Source of the DNA: an uncultured Prevotella sp. | GTDB lineage: Bacteria > Bacteroidota > Bacteroidia > Bacteroidales > Bacteroidaceae | Direction of reading: 5' to 3' | Assembly (NCBI GenBank): GCA_947304695.1 | Contig: CAMZBS010000001.1 | Span: forward strand, 46,175-110,174 | Length of the DNA: 64,000 nt | Part shown: positions 43,809-53,203 of the stretch, in pieces | Position numbering within the stretch: the first letter of the stretch is position 1 | Layout: the number at the start of each line of letters is the position of its first letter | Notes under the pieces: generated by a model | The model's database searches: none | What the model was told of the DNA's origin: nothing | What the model saw: the letters and a program-made list of their open reading frames with translations, nothing else | Position numbers and translations under genes: made by a program

Positions 43809-44942
43809 ATGAAACACAAGAATTTCTTCATGACCGCAGCACTCTCGATGCTGATGGTCGGTGCCGTACAGGCACAGGACACGCGCGGCGCACTGAAGTC
43901 GTATTCAATCGTCGAAGCACAGGGTGGCGTGCAGCTCACTGCTACCAATGTGAAGATGGACAAGTTGATCACTCCGACCGCTGCCCTCTCGATAGGTCAC
44001 TTCTTCAGCCCTGTGGTGGGTGCCCGTCTGCATGTGAACGCATGGGAGTCGAAGAGCGGCTTCAGCGACATTGACAAGTACTACAAGTGGAAGTACATTA
44101 CGCCCGACCTCGACCTGCTTGTGAACCTCACCAACCTGTTCAGCAAGAAGAGCAACAACCTGCTCAACGTGATGCTCATCGGCGGTGTGGGTCTGACCTA
44201 CGCCTGGGACAACGACGAGCTGAAGGACCTGAAGATGCCCGCCAACCGCATTCCCCTAGCCTGGGACGACAACCGTCTGAGCCACAACATCCGCGCAGGT
44301 CTGCGTCTGGAGACCGACGTGACGAAGCCCTTCGGCGTGTCGCTCGAAGTGAATGCCAACTCAAAGGACGACCGCTTCAACTCGAAGACCAACGATGCCG
44401 ACGACTGGCAGTTCACCGCCATGCTGGGCTTGAGCTTCCGTTTCGGCCATCGCTACAGCAAGCCCGCTCCCGCACCCGTGCCCGTGGTTGAGGAGATTGT
44501 AGAGGAGCCCGTGGCCGTGGTGGCCCCCGCACCCGTGGTGGTGAAGCAGAAGGTGAAGAAGGAAGTGACTCGCGAGGAGCCTGCCAAGCTGCACAAGGAG
44601 GTGTTCTACGCCATCCGCGTCAGTGCAAACGAGACCCCCAGCGCCATTATGGAGCAAGTGGCTCAGTTCATCAAGGAGAACAAGAACGTGAAGGTGAACA
44701 TTGTGGGCTATGCCGACAAGGGCACGGGTAACGCCCGTGTGAACAAGATGTACGCTGCCAAGCGTGCCGACCAGTTCAAGAAGGACCTCGTGAACCGTCA
44801 CGGCGTCGACGCTTCGATTATCACTACCGACTCGAAGGGCGACACCGTTCAGCCGTTTGCTGAAAACGACAAGAACCGCTGCGTCATCATCGATGCAGAA
44901 GGCATCAAGGTCGTGAAGGAAACCATTGAAGTAGAAGAGTAA
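43809..44942 (+). CDS. OmpA-family outer membrane protein
   Basis: The 377-residue protein has a signal peptide (LSMLMVGAVQAQ), an eight-strand-like beta-barrel (about 25-215), a proline/valine-rich linker with repeated PAPVPVVEE/VEEPVAVVAPAPVVV (about 222-250), and a C-terminal OmpA peptidoglycan-binding domain (about 270-370: IVGYADKGTGNARVNKMYAAKRAD). The usual NxxLSxxRA helix is present as NKMYAAKRADQFK. It likely anchors the outer membrane to the cell wall. Codon use is highly biased, as in abundant proteins. Confidence 0.92.
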   Translation: MKHKNFFMTAALSMLMVGAVQAQDTRGALKSYSIVEAQGGVQLTATNVKMDKLITPTAALSIGHFFSPVVGARLHVNAWESKSGFSDIDKYYKWKYITPDLDLLVNLTNLFSKKSNNLLNVMLIGGVGLTYAWDNDELKDLKMPANRIPLAWDDNRLSHNIRAGLRLETDVTKPFGVSLEVNANSKDDRFNSKTNDADDWQFTAMLGLSFRFGHRYSKPAPAPVPVVEEIVEEPVAVVAPAPVVVKQKVKKEVTREEPAKLHKEVFYAIRVSANETPSAIMEQVAQFIKENKNVKVNIVGYADKGTGNARVNKMYAAKRADQFKKDLVNRHGVDASIITTDSKGDTVQPFAENDKNRCVIIDAEGIKVVKETIEVEE

Positions 44943-44954
44943 CGCTCCCGACCG

Positions 44955-46157
44955 TCAGGAGAGTTTCTCACAGAGCATCAACACATGCTCGCCAGAGGCG
45001 AGGGTGGTAGCAAAGAGATAGTTGCTGCCACCCTCGCTCAGTTTCAGGCGGCGGCGCAGCTCTTCGGCTCCCATCGGGAAATTGCGCACACTGACGTTAG
45101 CCTTCTTTACACCCTGGAGCAGAAGGCGCAGCTCCTTCTTGTTCATCGTGGAGCAGGCCGACACCCGGAACCCACGGCCCGGGAACCACGACAACGGCTC
45201 ACGGGCCAGGAAGAGATGGCTGTCGTGAGCCGCCTGCATCACTCCTAAACGACGCTCCAACGCAGCGAAGCACCCGGCTTTCATGATCGAGGCGTTCGGC
45301 TCGTAGAGGAAAACGCCCGGAGCAGGAACGACGGGAGCCATCGTGGGCACAGCCACAGGTTCGGCAGCATCACCGCTGACCTCAAACACCTCGTCGTCGT
45401 TGACACAGAAGAGCCGCAGGGAAGCCTCAACAGCACTGGACGAGAGCACCAGCAGCAGCTCCTTGCACTCACCGCCTGCGGACACGATATGTACTTCCTG
45501 CACATGATCCTGCCCCAAGTCGGCCATGGCCTTGCGCCAGTCGAGCATGGGCGACAGCTTGATGATGATCCACTGAGCCTTTTTCAGCAGTCGTGGCAGC
45601 AGCTGCACCACGTCGGGGGTACAGTCGCCAATGCCGTAGGTACGCCCGCCATGGGCATCGCGACGGGCGGGGTCAAGGAAGATCAGGGTTGCTTCGGGCT
45701 GTCGGTCCAGCTCCTCGGCACCATCGGCACACACCACCCTGGCCTTGATGCCCAACACGCTGAAGTTGTGCTGAGCCACCTGGCACAGCCGTTCCTGCCG
45801 CTCCACATAGACGGCCTCATCAAAACAAGGGGAAAGAAAGGAAAAGTCTACGCCAAAGCCGCCCGTCAGGTCCATCATCCTGCTACCCCGTCCGCCCACT
45901 AAACGGGCTGCGAGGGCAGCCTTATAGCGCGCCGTGGCCTCGCTGGAACACTGTTCCAACGCAAGATGGGGCGGAAACACCACCCCATCGACAGCTGCCC
46001 ACGACGGCAGCTTGCGTCTGGCCGTCTGCCAACCGGCAATCTGCTCCAGCGCCAGGGTCATATCGACGGCCTCGTTCTTGCACCCGCGCAGGGCCAGCCG
46101 CCGCACGTCTTCCTCACGGTGCAGGCAGACAAACTGCCGTGTTGCGTCGTTGATCAT
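44955..46157 (-). CDS. class I SAM-dependent methyltransferase with THUMP-like domain
   Basis: The 400-residue protein has a helical N-terminal part, a Rossmann methyltransferase domain (about 95-250) with motif I MMDLTGGFGVDFSFLS, VEROE-like VYVERQERLCQVA, FLDPARRD as the catalytic DPxR motif and KLSPMLDW, then a ferredoxin-like plus THUMP-like C-terminal part (SACSTMNKKELRLLLQG...NVSVRNFPMGAEELRRRLKLSEGGSNYLFAT). This arrangement (PG_1098-type) points to RNA base methylation, with target unknown. It follows endonuclease I by 3 bases in the same direction, probably one transcript. Confidence 0.85.
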   Translation of the reverse strand: MINDATRQFVCLHREEDVRRLALRGCKNEAVDMTLALEQIAGWQTARRKLPSWAAVDGVVFPPHLALEQCSSEATARYKAALAARLVGGRGSRMMDLTGGFGVDFSFLSPCFDEAVYVERQERLCQVAQHNFSVLGIKARVVCADGAEELDRQPEATLIFLDPARRDAHGGRTYGIGDCTPDVVQLLPRLLKKAQWIIIKLSPMLDWRKAMADLGQDHVQEVHIVSAGGECKELLLVLSSSAVEASLRLFCVNDDEVFEVSGDAAEPVAVPTMAPVVPAPGVFLYEPNASIMKAGCFAALERRLGVMQAAHDSHLFLAREPLSWFPGRGFRVSACSTMNKKELRLLLQGVKKANVSVRNFPMGAEELRRRLKLSEGGSNYLFATTLASGEHVLMLCEKLS

Positions 46158-46160
46158 CGC

Positions 46161-47147
46161 TTATTTCACCACCACTTTCTTCTTGTTGCGCACGTAGACA
46201 CCTCGACGCAGGTTGCGGTTGGAGCGCATGCGCTGTCCCTTGATGTTGTAGGTGGAGCCTTTCTTCACCGTCTTCTGGGCAGCCATGTTGTTCAGTCCGG
46301 CGTCGTAGTTGTCGTAGTGGAACGCCTGTCCCACCTTGTTGCCCCAGATGTAGTCCTCCAGTCCAGGATAGTCAATGAAGGGGTTGCGGTTGTTCTGAAT
46401 GTCGTAAACGGCATTGTTGCGGTCTATCTCCTTCTGGCTCACGGGGTCGTTCTTGGCCCAGCGCATGAGCATGTCGAGGGCCCATTTGGCCAGACCGGGG
46501 TACTGCGTGCCATCGAGCATCTCACTGTACCAGTCGGGCAGTTTCTCATCGTAGCAGGTGACCATATAAAAATAGGTTCGTGCGAAATCTCCCTTGTACT
46601 GGTCGTTGGGCTCGAACACCACGCCGCTGTAGCCCGGTGTCTTGCTGCTTCCGAGTTTGGAGAAGCCGCCGTTCGACTGCCATGTCACCTTATCCACCTC
46701 GCCAAAGGGATTGTCGCTGCGCTTGTTGTTGATCAGCTTGTCCGTGGGATACATGTGATGCAGGTCGGTGTACATGGGTGGAACCTTTCCGCCGAACCAC
46801 GCCTTGGGGAAGGAGTGCTCGCGGTTGTAGTACTGTCCCTCCGAGCCTCCACCACTGCCACGGTCCTGGTTGACACCGAACTCGAAGTTGTTCGTGCCCG
46901 AATACATGTCCCACACCTTGCCGTCGCTGCGCTTGTCGGTCTTCTCAAAATCGGTCCAGAGGTCGCCGTAGGAGCGCTCCGTGCGGTTATAGATGCACTG
47001 GGAGAGAGCCGACTTGAGGGCGGCACCCGTCTTTCCGTCGGCATTCTTATAGTAAGTACCTGTGTTGTTAGGAGCCTGTGCCATGGCGGCAAGACCCATC
47101 GTCAAGCCTGCAAGGATACAGGCTGCTCTGTGATGCTTCTTCATCAT
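46161..47147 (-). CDS. secreted endonuclease I (EndA/Dns family)
   Basis: The 328-residue exported nuclease has a signal peptide (CILAGLTMGLAAMAQA) and the endonuclease I core: YYNREHSFPKAWFGG (catalytic His-Glu), DLHHMYPTD, FEPNDQYKGDFARTYFYM and ALDMLMRWAKNDPVSQKEIDRN. Family members are non-specific DNases with a beta-beta-alpha-metal site. The last 30 residues (YNIKGQRMRSNRNLRRGVYVRN...) are a sortable C-terminal tail of the kind seen in secreted Bacteroidales proteins. Such enzymes supply nucleotides or degrade extracellular DNA. A -7 box TATTTTTG lies at 47165-47172. Confidence 0.9.
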   Translation of the reverse strand: MMKKHHRAACILAGLTMGLAAMAQAPNNTGTYYKNADGKTGAALKSALSQCIYNRTERSYGDLWTDFEKTDKRSDGKVWDMYSGTNNFEFGVNQDRGSGGGSEGQYYNREHSFPKAWFGGKVPPMYTDLHHMYPTDKLINNKRSDNPFGEVDKVTWQSNGGFSKLGSSKTPGYSGVVFEPNDQYKGDFARTYFYMVTCYDEKLPDWYSEMLDGTQYPGLAKWALDMLMRWAKNDPVSQKEIDRNNAVYDIQNNRNPFIDYPGLEDYIWGNKVGQAFHYDNYDAGLNNMAAQKTVKKGSTYNIKGQRMRSNRNLRRGVYVRNKKKVVVK

Positions 47148-47164
47148 GGTGCTGATATTTTTTG

Positions 47165-47172
47165 CAAAAATA
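47165..47172 (-). promoter_or_regulatory. -7 box for the endonuclease I gene
   Basis: TATTTTTG on the minus strand, 18 bases upstream of the ATG at 47147. Confidence 0.4.
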
Positions 47173-47199
47173 CAAAAAATTCAGCAAACAAGCATACAG

Positions 47200-47805
47200 T
47201 TATCGGATAAAATTTGTCCACACGCGCCGTTCCTGCTCCGGACAACCGCTCAACTGGCGCATCATCCAGGCCATGTTGCGGCCCAGCGTGCGCATGGTCT
47301 GCATGCCTTCCTCATCCTGAGCCACCTGTCCGGGCGTCTGTCCGTAGGCCAGGTTCCAGTACTGCGAACTGACCAGCGGCATGTTCATCATCGTGAAGTA
47401 CTTGTTCAGCCGGTCGAAGGCAGCCGAGGCACCGCCGCGACGGCACACCACCACACTGGCACCGGGCTTGTACTGGAGGTCAGGACCAAGCGAATAGAAC
47501 ACGCGGTCGAGCAGTGCGCAAAGCGAACCGTTAGGTCCGCCGTAATACACGGGCGACCCGACTATCAGGCCGTCGATGCCGTCCTTCACCGAGCGCATCA
47601 CCTTGTAATACAGGTCGTCGTGGAAAGTACAGCGGCCTGTACGGCCACACATGCTGCAGGCTATGCAACCCTGAACGGCCTGTCGGCCAATGCTCACAAT
47701 CTCGGTGTCTACACCTTCGGCGTTCAGTGTGGCTGCCACCTCGCTCAGTGCCCTGAACGTATTGCCGTTCTCACGCGGGCTTCCGTTAATCAAAAGTACC
47801 TTCAT
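47200..47805 (-). CDS. iron-sulfur flavoprotein / NADPH-dependent FMN reductase family
   Basis: The 201-residue flavodoxin-like protein opens with the FMN-phosphate loop (LLINGSPRENGNTF), then a compact cysteine motif GCIACSMCGRTGRC (residues about 46-59) that in this family binds a [4Fe-4S] cluster or lies by the flavin, and SPVYYGGPNGSLCALLDR. It probably carries electrons between flavin and an unidentified partner in the cytosol. It is 34 bases downstream of the SLC13 transporter gene in the same direction. Confidence 0.85.
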   Translation of the reverse strand: MKVLLINGSPRENGNTFRALSEVAATLNAEGVDTEIVSIGRQAVQGCIACSMCGRTGRCTFHDDLYYKVMRSVKDGIDGLIVGSPVYYGGPNGSLCALLDRVFYSLGPDLQYKPGASVVVCRRGGASAAFDRLNKYFTMMNMPLVSSQYWNLAYGQTPGQVAQDEEGMQTMRTLGRNMAWMMRQLSGCPEQERRVWTNFIR

Positions 47806-47839
47806 GTCAGTTGGATATCAGTTTGGTTTCTATGTTTTC

Positions 47840-49357
47840 TTAGGGTACAAGCGGCGTCAGGGGATAGACAATGTTCACGATGAGGATGTTGGCTGCCAGG
47901 ATGATGAGGTTCATCAGCAGGCCAATGCGCATGAAGTCGCTGAAACGGTAGCCTCCCGGGCCGTAGACCAGCATGTGGGTGGGCGAACCGATGGGCGTGG
48001 CAAAGCTGCTGCTCACACTGATCATCAGCGCAATGAGGAACGGATAAGGCTCATAGCCCAGCTTCTCGGCTGCCTGATACATGATGGGGAAGAACATGGC
48101 TCCAGCTGCCGTGTTGGAGATAAACTCGGTGATAAACGTGCCGACAAAGCAAATGGCTGTCATGACCACAAGGGGATTGCTGCCGCAAACGTCCAGTATA
48201 CCCAGGGCAAGGCGCTCGGCAATGCCCGTTCTCTGAATGGCCAGACCCAGCACCAAGGAGCCTGCAAAGACCATGATGATGTCCCAGTTCACGGCCTTCA
48301 TGGCCTGGTCGGGGGTGCAGCAGCGGCAAATCAGCATGGCAGCAGCAGCCAGGAAGGCGCACTGCAGCAGCGGCATGATATTGAGGGCCGAGAGCACCAC
48401 CATGACAACCATGATGAGCGACGAGACAAGCGTCTTCATGCCCACATTGACAACCTCCTCGCCTACCACCAGGCCGTGGCTCTCCGTCAGTGTCAGGATG
48501 CTCTTGATCTGACCGGCATAGACCAGGCGGTCACCGCCCATAATGAACTCATCCTCGCTAAGGGGAACTTTCACGTCGTCGAAATGGCGTATTTTTATCA
48601 GTTTTCCACCCTCCACGTTAAAGAGACCTGCATATCCCAGCGTCTCGCCAATGAACTTGTTGTTCGACGGAACACGCAGTTCAACAGTGTAGTCCATGGT
48701 CTCGTCGGCATCAGACTCCGGTGCCTTGCGGTCGGGCAGCAGGCTCCGCAGCGCAATGACCGAGAGCACGCCTACCATCAGGCAGAACAGTCCGGGAATG
48801 GTGGTGGCCAGCACGTTCATGGGCGTGCCGGTATGGTCGGCATAGAGTCCGGAGATGATCAGGTTGGGAGGCGTGCCTATCAGCGTACACACACCGCCCA
48901 TGCCCGAAGCGTAGCTCAGCGGAATGAGCAGCTTCGAAGGGGCAATGTGCAGCTTCTTCGACCACATCTTCACAATGCCCACAAACAAGGCTACCACCGT
49001 GGTGTTGCTCAGAAACGAGCTCAGCGCAGCCACCGGCACCATCAGGCGTACCACGGCCTTGGTATAGGTCTTGGGCTGTCCCAGCAGGTTCTTGACAATC
49101 CATTGCAACACGCCCGTATGAGTCAGGCCTGACACCACCACAAACAGCACGCCGATGACAATCACCGAAGTCGACGAGAAGCCGGAGAAGGCTTCCTTGG
49201 CTTCGAGCACTCCAGAGACAAAGAGCACCGCCATGGCTCCCAAGAACACCAAGTCGGTACGCAGTTTAGTAAACAGCAAAATGGTAAACATGGATAACAC
49301 TGTGATAATGGTGATCCATGCATGAAGGTTAAATCCTAAAAAAATTAGCGATTCCAT
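47840..49357 (-). CDS. SLC13/DASS-family anion transporter with RCK_C domain
   Basis: The 505-residue protein is a sodium/sulfate or dicarboxylate symporter-like membrane protein: N-terminal membrane segments with SGLTHTGVLQWIVK and FLSNTTVVALFVGIV, a central cytosolic insert with an RCK_C (TrkA_C) domain (NNKFIGETLGYAGLFNVEG...IMGGDRLVYAG), and C-terminal segments with ISNTAAGAMFFPI and SFATPIGSPTHMLVYGPG, the SNT-type signatures. The ATG at 49357 is preferred over a TTG at 49384. The substrate (sulfate, dicarboxylate) is unclear. A 177-base divergent gap separates it from the exported operon. Confidence 0.87.
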   Translation of the reverse strand: MESLIFLGFNLHAWITIITVLSMFTILLFTKLRTDLVFLGAMAVLFVSGVLEAKEAFSGFSSTSVIVIGVLFVVVSGLTHTGVLQWIVKNLLGQPKTYTKAVVRLMVPVAALSSFLSNTTVVALFVGIVKMWSKKLHIAPSKLLIPLSYASGMGGVCTLIGTPPNLIISGLYADHTGTPMNVLATTIPGLFCLMVGVLSVIALRSLLPDRKAPESDADETMDYTVELRVPSNNKFIGETLGYAGLFNVEGGKLIKIRHFDDVKVPLSEDEFIMGGDRLVYAGQIKSILTLTESHGLVVGEEVVNVGMKTLVSSLIMVVMVVLSALNIMPLLQCAFLAAAAMLICRCCTPDQAMKAVNWDIIMVFAGSLVLGLAIQRTGIAERLALGILDVCGSNPLVVMTAICFVGTFITEFISNTAAGAMFFPIMYQAAEKLGYEPYPFLIALMISVSSSFATPIGSPTHMLVYGPGGYRFSDFMRIGLLMNLIILAANILIVNIVYPLTPLVP

Positions 49358-49523
49358 AACAACATAGTTCCTAATATCAACCAAATAGGTTGCTTTTGTT
49401 ACTGAATAACGGAAGAAGAAGTGTTTTATTGCCTTTTTAGTTAACTAACAATAAAAATAATTCTACACGGTTAATAAACCCTTTTTTCCGTGCCTATTTT
49501 TCTTTCGTTTGCATATATTAATG

Positions 49524-49531
49524 TACATTTG
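49524..49531 (+). promoter_or_regulatory. -7 box for the five-gene exported operon
   Basis: TACATTTG, 31 bases before the ATG at 49562. A TTTG at 49508-49511 is too close (12 bases) to be a standard -33 element. The rest of 49358-49523 is AT-rich with no other signal. Confidence 0.5.
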
Positions 49532-49561
49532 CAATTTAAATCAATCATTAATACTTACGAT

Positions 49562-50065
49562 ATGAGAAAATCTTTATTCCTGGCATTTGTACTTTCTGTG
49601 CTGTGCCTTTCGGCTCAGGCCAAGAAGTATCCGTTCGACATGGACCATGGCTACCAGGTGGAACAGATTCGTGTGGCACAGGGCGAGTCGCGATTCATCA
49701 AGGTGTGGGGCATCAGTTCGGGTGTCGACAAGGCCATCATCCGTGCCCAGCAGGATGCCGTGGCTGCCTGCATATTCGAAGGCATTCCGGCTTGTCAGGT
49801 GGCAGGAGCCGTTCCCCCACTCTGTGCTGAGGGCCGGAAAGCGTATGAAGCCCACAAAGCCTACTTCGACGAGTTCTTCATTCGTGGCGAGTTCCTGAAC
49901 TATGCCAAGAACACAAACACCCGCTATCCCACTGGCGAGAACAACGTGAGCACGCCAGAAGGACGCAAGGTGGCCATCTACGTGCAGCTCGACGTGCAGC
50001 AGCTGCGCAAGAAGCTGGAGGCCGACGGCATTATCAAGAGCTTTGAAAACGTATTTGACAAATAA
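49562..50065 (+). CDS. small exported protein, first gene of five-gene envelope operon
   Basis: The 167-residue product has a signal peptide (LAFVLSVLCLSAQA) and one domain. The pattern FIKVWGISSGVDKAIIRAQQDAVAAC followed by RKVAIYVQLDVQQLRKKLEADGI resembles LPP20/FlgT-like modules, where a strand is followed by a long Ala-rich helix; this likeness is by eye only. Two cysteines (CIFEGIPAC) may form a disulfide. It begins at ATG 49562, downstream of the -7 box. Function unknown; conserved neighbours suggest an envelope assembly. Confidence 0.7.
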   Translation: MRKSLFLAFVLSVLCLSAQAKKYPFDMDHGYQVEQIRVAQGESRFIKVWGISSGVDKAIIRAQQDAVAACIFEGIPACQVAGAVPPLCAEGRKAYEAHKAYFDEFFIRGEFLNYAKNTNTRYPTGENNVSTPEGRKVAIYVQLDVQQLRKKLEADGIIKSFENVFDK

Positions 50066-50067
50066 AC

Positions 50068-51012
50068 ATGAGAAAATTGATCTTATCACTGCTCCTGTTG
50101 CTCTCAGCAGGCAGCAGCATGGCGCAGCAGTCGGCCCAGAAGCCGGTGGTAATGGTGGTGCCCGAGAAGAGCTGGTGCCTGAATCAGGGCTACACCAGCG
50201 ACGGGCGCACCGTGGACTATGAAAAGGCACTGCGCAACGACGACGTGCTCAATGCAATCACCAAGATGGGTGCCATCATGGCCGACCGTGGCTATCCGCT
50301 GAAGCTGCTCAGCAGCACACTCGACGAGCTGCACAACGAGGCTGCCCTCGACATGGCACTGTCGTCACGTAACGACGGTGAAATCATGGAGGACAACCTG
50401 GATCAGCTGTTGCGTGTGGCCAATGCCGACATCATGGTCAATGTGGCCTTCACCCGCACCAACTACGGGCCGCGCCGGTTGATAGAGTTCCGCGTCACGT
50501 CTGTAGACGCTGCCACCCAGAAGCAGATCACGGGCGACGTGGGGCGCAGTTCGGCCTCGTCGGCACCCATCGGTGTGCTGGTAGAAGAGGCCGTTTCGGG
50601 CTTCATGGACAGCTTTTCCGGTCAGCTCATGCGCCACTTCAACAACACTGTGAGCAAGGGTCGCGAGGGAACCATTGTGTTTAAGATTGCCAGCGATGCC
50701 CCGCTGAACTTCGAGTCGGAAGTGACGCTCAACGGTGAAACGGGCGAACTGGCCGAAGCCATTGAATACTGGTTGCAGGAGAACTCCCTGAGCGAGTCGT
50801 TTACCACGCAAAGCAAGTCGCGTGTCCGACTGGCCTTCGAACAGGTGCGCTTCCCGCTTTACGGCAAGAGCAAGTTCGGCAATCGCCAGCGCAGCATCAA
50901 CGCAGAGGGCTGGATCAAGCAGATCACACCCTTCCTGCAGCAGTTCGGCCTGTCGGTGGCTACCACGCCCATCGGCATTGGCAAGGTTTATGTGGTCTTA
51001 GGAGGGAGGTGA
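50068..51012 (+). CDS. DUF6175 family exported protein
   Basis: The 314-residue protein has a signal peptide (LSLLLLLSAGSSMAQ) and matches DUF6175: VVMVVPEKSWCLNQGYT at the N-terminus, then a domain with DIMVNVAFTRTNYGPRRLIEFRVTSVDAAT and a distal FGLSVATTPIGIGKVYVVLGG. The strand-helix-strand order around ADIMVNV and the Ser-rich loop is reminiscent of CsgG-type outer-membrane lipoproteins, without the lipid Cys. It lies 2 bases after the first operon gene. The role is unknown. Confidence 0.75.
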   Translation: MRKLILSLLLLLSAGSSMAQQSAQKPVVMVVPEKSWCLNQGYTSDGRTVDYEKALRNDDVLNAITKMGAIMADRGYPLKLLSSTLDELHNEAALDMALSSRNDGEIMEDNLDQLLRVANADIMVNVAFTRTNYGPRRLIEFRVTSVDAATQKQITGDVGRSSASSAPIGVLVEEAVSGFMDSFSGQLMRHFNNTVSKGREGTIVFKIASDAPLNFESEVTLNGETGELAEAIEYWLQENSLSESFTTQSKSRVRLAFEQVRFPLYGKSKFGNRQRSINAEGWIKQITPFLQQFGLSVATTPIGIGKVYVVLGGR

Positions 51013-51015
51013 ACC

Positions 51016-52035
51016 ATGACCGTGAAACGATTCTTCCTCATTATGGCTGCGGCCATGCTCTTCACCGCAATGCCCGCAAGTGCTGCCGAACCCACACCGC
51101 GTCCGGGCCAGATAGCCCTGATTCCCTACCTGCCTGAAACATATCCTTCACAAGTGGAGCCACTGCTGCGCAACAAGCTTATGCAGATGGCCACTGAGAA
51201 CGGCATGGCCGGGGCAGGATTCGACGACCGATTTATCATTACTGCCCATGTGCAACCTATTGCCCAGGAGCAGACGGCCACCATCCCGGCCAAGACGGCC
51301 ATCAGGCTGAGCGTGACGCTCTATGTGGGCGACGGCATTGACGGTACGCTCTTTGCCCAGCACGAAGCAGAGGTGCGCGGCATTGGCAGCAACGAGAGCC
51401 AAGCCTGGCAGAACGCCCTGCGCCGCCTGCAGCCCCGCGATGCCCAGATTCAGGCTTTTGTAGAGAAAGGACGCCAACGCATTGTGGACTATTACGACCG
51501 CATGGCACAGACTATCATCACCAAGGCCAAGACATTGGCCAAGAGCACCCAGTATGACGAAGCCATCGCCACGCTGCTCACCATTCCCGCAGCTTCGAAG
51601 GCATACGGCGAAGCCCAACAGCTCATTGCACAGTACGGACAGCCCGCCATTGAGAATGCCAACCGCCAGCTGCTGGCCAAGGCCAACGCTGCCTGGAGCG
51701 CACAGCCCAACGAGGACGGTGCCGCCAAGGCTCGCGCGCTCTTAGCACAGGTCAGCTATCCTACGAAGGACATTGAAGCCCGCATGCGTGAACTCTGTCA
51801 GAAGATGGCCACCGCGCTCGACAAACAGCAGGACCAGGAGTGGCTCATGCTCATGCAGGAGCAGCAGAACTGGCACGAACGCGAACTGAAGCGCATTGAG
51901 GGCTACAACCAGCAACAGGTGGCCCGCATCGAGAGCGAAGGCATGCAGCGCGTGGCTTCAATCATGGCTGCCGCCGAAGTGGAAAAAGCGTGGATCAACC
52001 GTCCCCGCGTGGTCTATCACGTAAACTGGTGGTAA
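51016..52035 (+). CDS. exported protein with N-terminal alpha/beta module and helical stalk
   Basis: The 339-residue protein has a signal peptide (MAAAMLFTAMPASAA). Residues 30-140 form an alpha/beta module with QIALIPYLPE, DRFIITAHV and KTAIRLSVTLYVGDGIDGTLFA, similar in layout to FlgT/TolB-N or CsgG-like domains. Residues 145-320 are almost all helix with heptad-like Ala/Leu/Gln content (coiled coil or TPR-like; YDEAIATLLTIPAASKAYGEA). It ends with an aromatic VVYHVNWW. It starts 3 bases after the DUF6175 gene. No named family recognised. Confidence 0.7.
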   Translation: MTVKRFFLIMAAAMLFTAMPASAAEPTPRPGQIALIPYLPETYPSQVEPLLRNKLMQMATENGMAGAGFDDRFIITAHVQPIAQEQTATIPAKTAIRLSVTLYVGDGIDGTLFAQHEAEVRGIGSNESQAWQNALRRLQPRDAQIQAFVEKGRQRIVDYYDRMAQTIITKAKTLAKSTQYDEAIATLLTIPAASKAYGEAQQLIAQYGQPAIENANRQLLAKANAAWSAQPNEDGAAKARALLAQVSYPTKDIEARMRELCQKMATALDKQQDQEWLMLMQEQQNWHERELKRIEGYNQQQVARIESEGMQRVASIMAAAEVEKAWINRPRVVYHVNWW

Positions 52036-52068
52036 ACAGCAACAACAATCTAAAAAACAAATAAAACA

Positions 52069-53163
52069 ATGATGAGAAAAGCAAAACTTCACTCCCTGGC
52101 CATCGCACTGATGGGCGTGGGTGTGCTGTCGTCGTGCTTCACTGACTATGCCGACGATGCCGACCTGAAGGTCGTGCTCAACAAGAAAGCAGAAAAGGCC
52201 GTTGACTGGTCTGCCTACAAAGAAGAGGCAACCAAACTCGACAAAGACCTGCGTGCGTACTACGAAAACGAACGCCTGCCGAAAAACGAAAATGCCTTCA
52301 CCACTGTAGACCACTGGGCTACCCTGCCCGACGGCTCAAAGGTGGGCTTCGTCGACTTGGGCTTGGAAAGCGGAACGCTCTGGGCAGTAGCCAACTTAGG
52401 CAGCAATGCCACGACGCAGTACACCAAGACCATTGATGACTTCTTTGATGAGCCATTCGTGATTCCCGAGTTGCCCGTGTTTGAGACGGCTGCCGAGCAA
52501 ATCGACGAAAGCTCCCTTTCTCTGAAGGAATACGAGGAAAGGGTGAAAAACACCAAGACCGTGGCCAACTACGATAAAGAACAGGTGGAGAATTTCATGC
52601 AGGAATACAGGGAAAAGGTGTATCACTGCGACCACCTGATTTTTGTGGCTGCCGATAAGATGCGAGCCGACTACAACAAGTTCCTCGCCAGCAACTTCTT
52701 CGGCACCACCAACGGCGATGCCTATCTTTGGGGCAATGCTGAGCCTGTGACCGTCAACAACAAGCTCAAGGACAACCTGCCACTTGAACTGGGCGACGAC
52801 GAAGACCCCGTGACCAAGTTGCTGGGCGAAGGCTACGCCACTCCTACCATCGCTCAACTTGAAGAACTGATTTTCTTGGGTGCAAGCAGATTTTATTTAG
52901 ACGGCTCCTACGAAATGGCCGTGAGATTCGACAACGGGAAGAAGCATGAGGAGCTCAGGGAAGTGATCTTCCCCGTTTTTGCCGAAAACGGCATTACGGC
53001 TAAAGAGGGCTACTACCTTCTGGTAAAAGACCGTGGCATTGACGAAGAGGAAAGACCCCAGCTGAGAACCTATAAGATTAGCGACCAGCTGTACGAACAG
53101 GTGTTTGTGCCCATCACCGACAAGCAGGTCTTCTACGTGCGTGCCGTGAAGAACAAGCAGTAA
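52069..53163 (+). CDS. exported lipoprotein with split FISUMP-like domain
   Basis: The 364-residue lipoprotein (GVLSSC, Cys23) contains FVDLGLESGTLWAVANLGS at about residues 89-107, the opening of the FISUMP (Fibrobacter succinogenes major paralogous) domain, and later DAYLWGNAEPV, ATPTIAQLEELIFLGASR and FVPITDKQVFYVRAV, which correspond to its remaining blocks. A helical insert of about 120 residues separates the first block from the rest, an unusual arrangement. It is the fourth gene of the exported operon (33-base gap before, 40 after). Confidence 0.7.
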   Translation: MMRKAKLHSLAIALMGVGVLSSCFTDYADDADLKVVLNKKAEKAVDWSAYKEEATKLDKDLRAYYENERLPKNENAFTTVDHWATLPDGSKVGFVDLGLESGTLWAVANLGSNATTQYTKTIDDFFDEPFVIPELPVFETAAEQIDESSLSLKEYEERVKNTKTVANYDKEQVENFMQEYREKVYHCDHLIFVAADKMRADYNKFLASNFFGTTNGDAYLWGNAEPVTVNNKLKDNLPLELGDDEDPVTKLLGEGYATPTIAQLEELIFLGASRFYLDGSYEMAVRFDNGKKHEELREVIFPVFAENGITAKEGYYLLVKDRGIDEEERPQLRTYKISDQLYEQVFVPITDKQVFYVRAVKNKQ

Positions 53164-53203
53164 CCCCAATGTTTCATCAACCCGACAAACAATAACGACA
53201 ATC

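Noticed and set aside
45966..47210. Plus-strand 414-codon open frame over methyltransferase and endonuclease genes
   Set aside because: It crosses two real minus-strand genes with clear catalytic motifs and has no recognisable domain.
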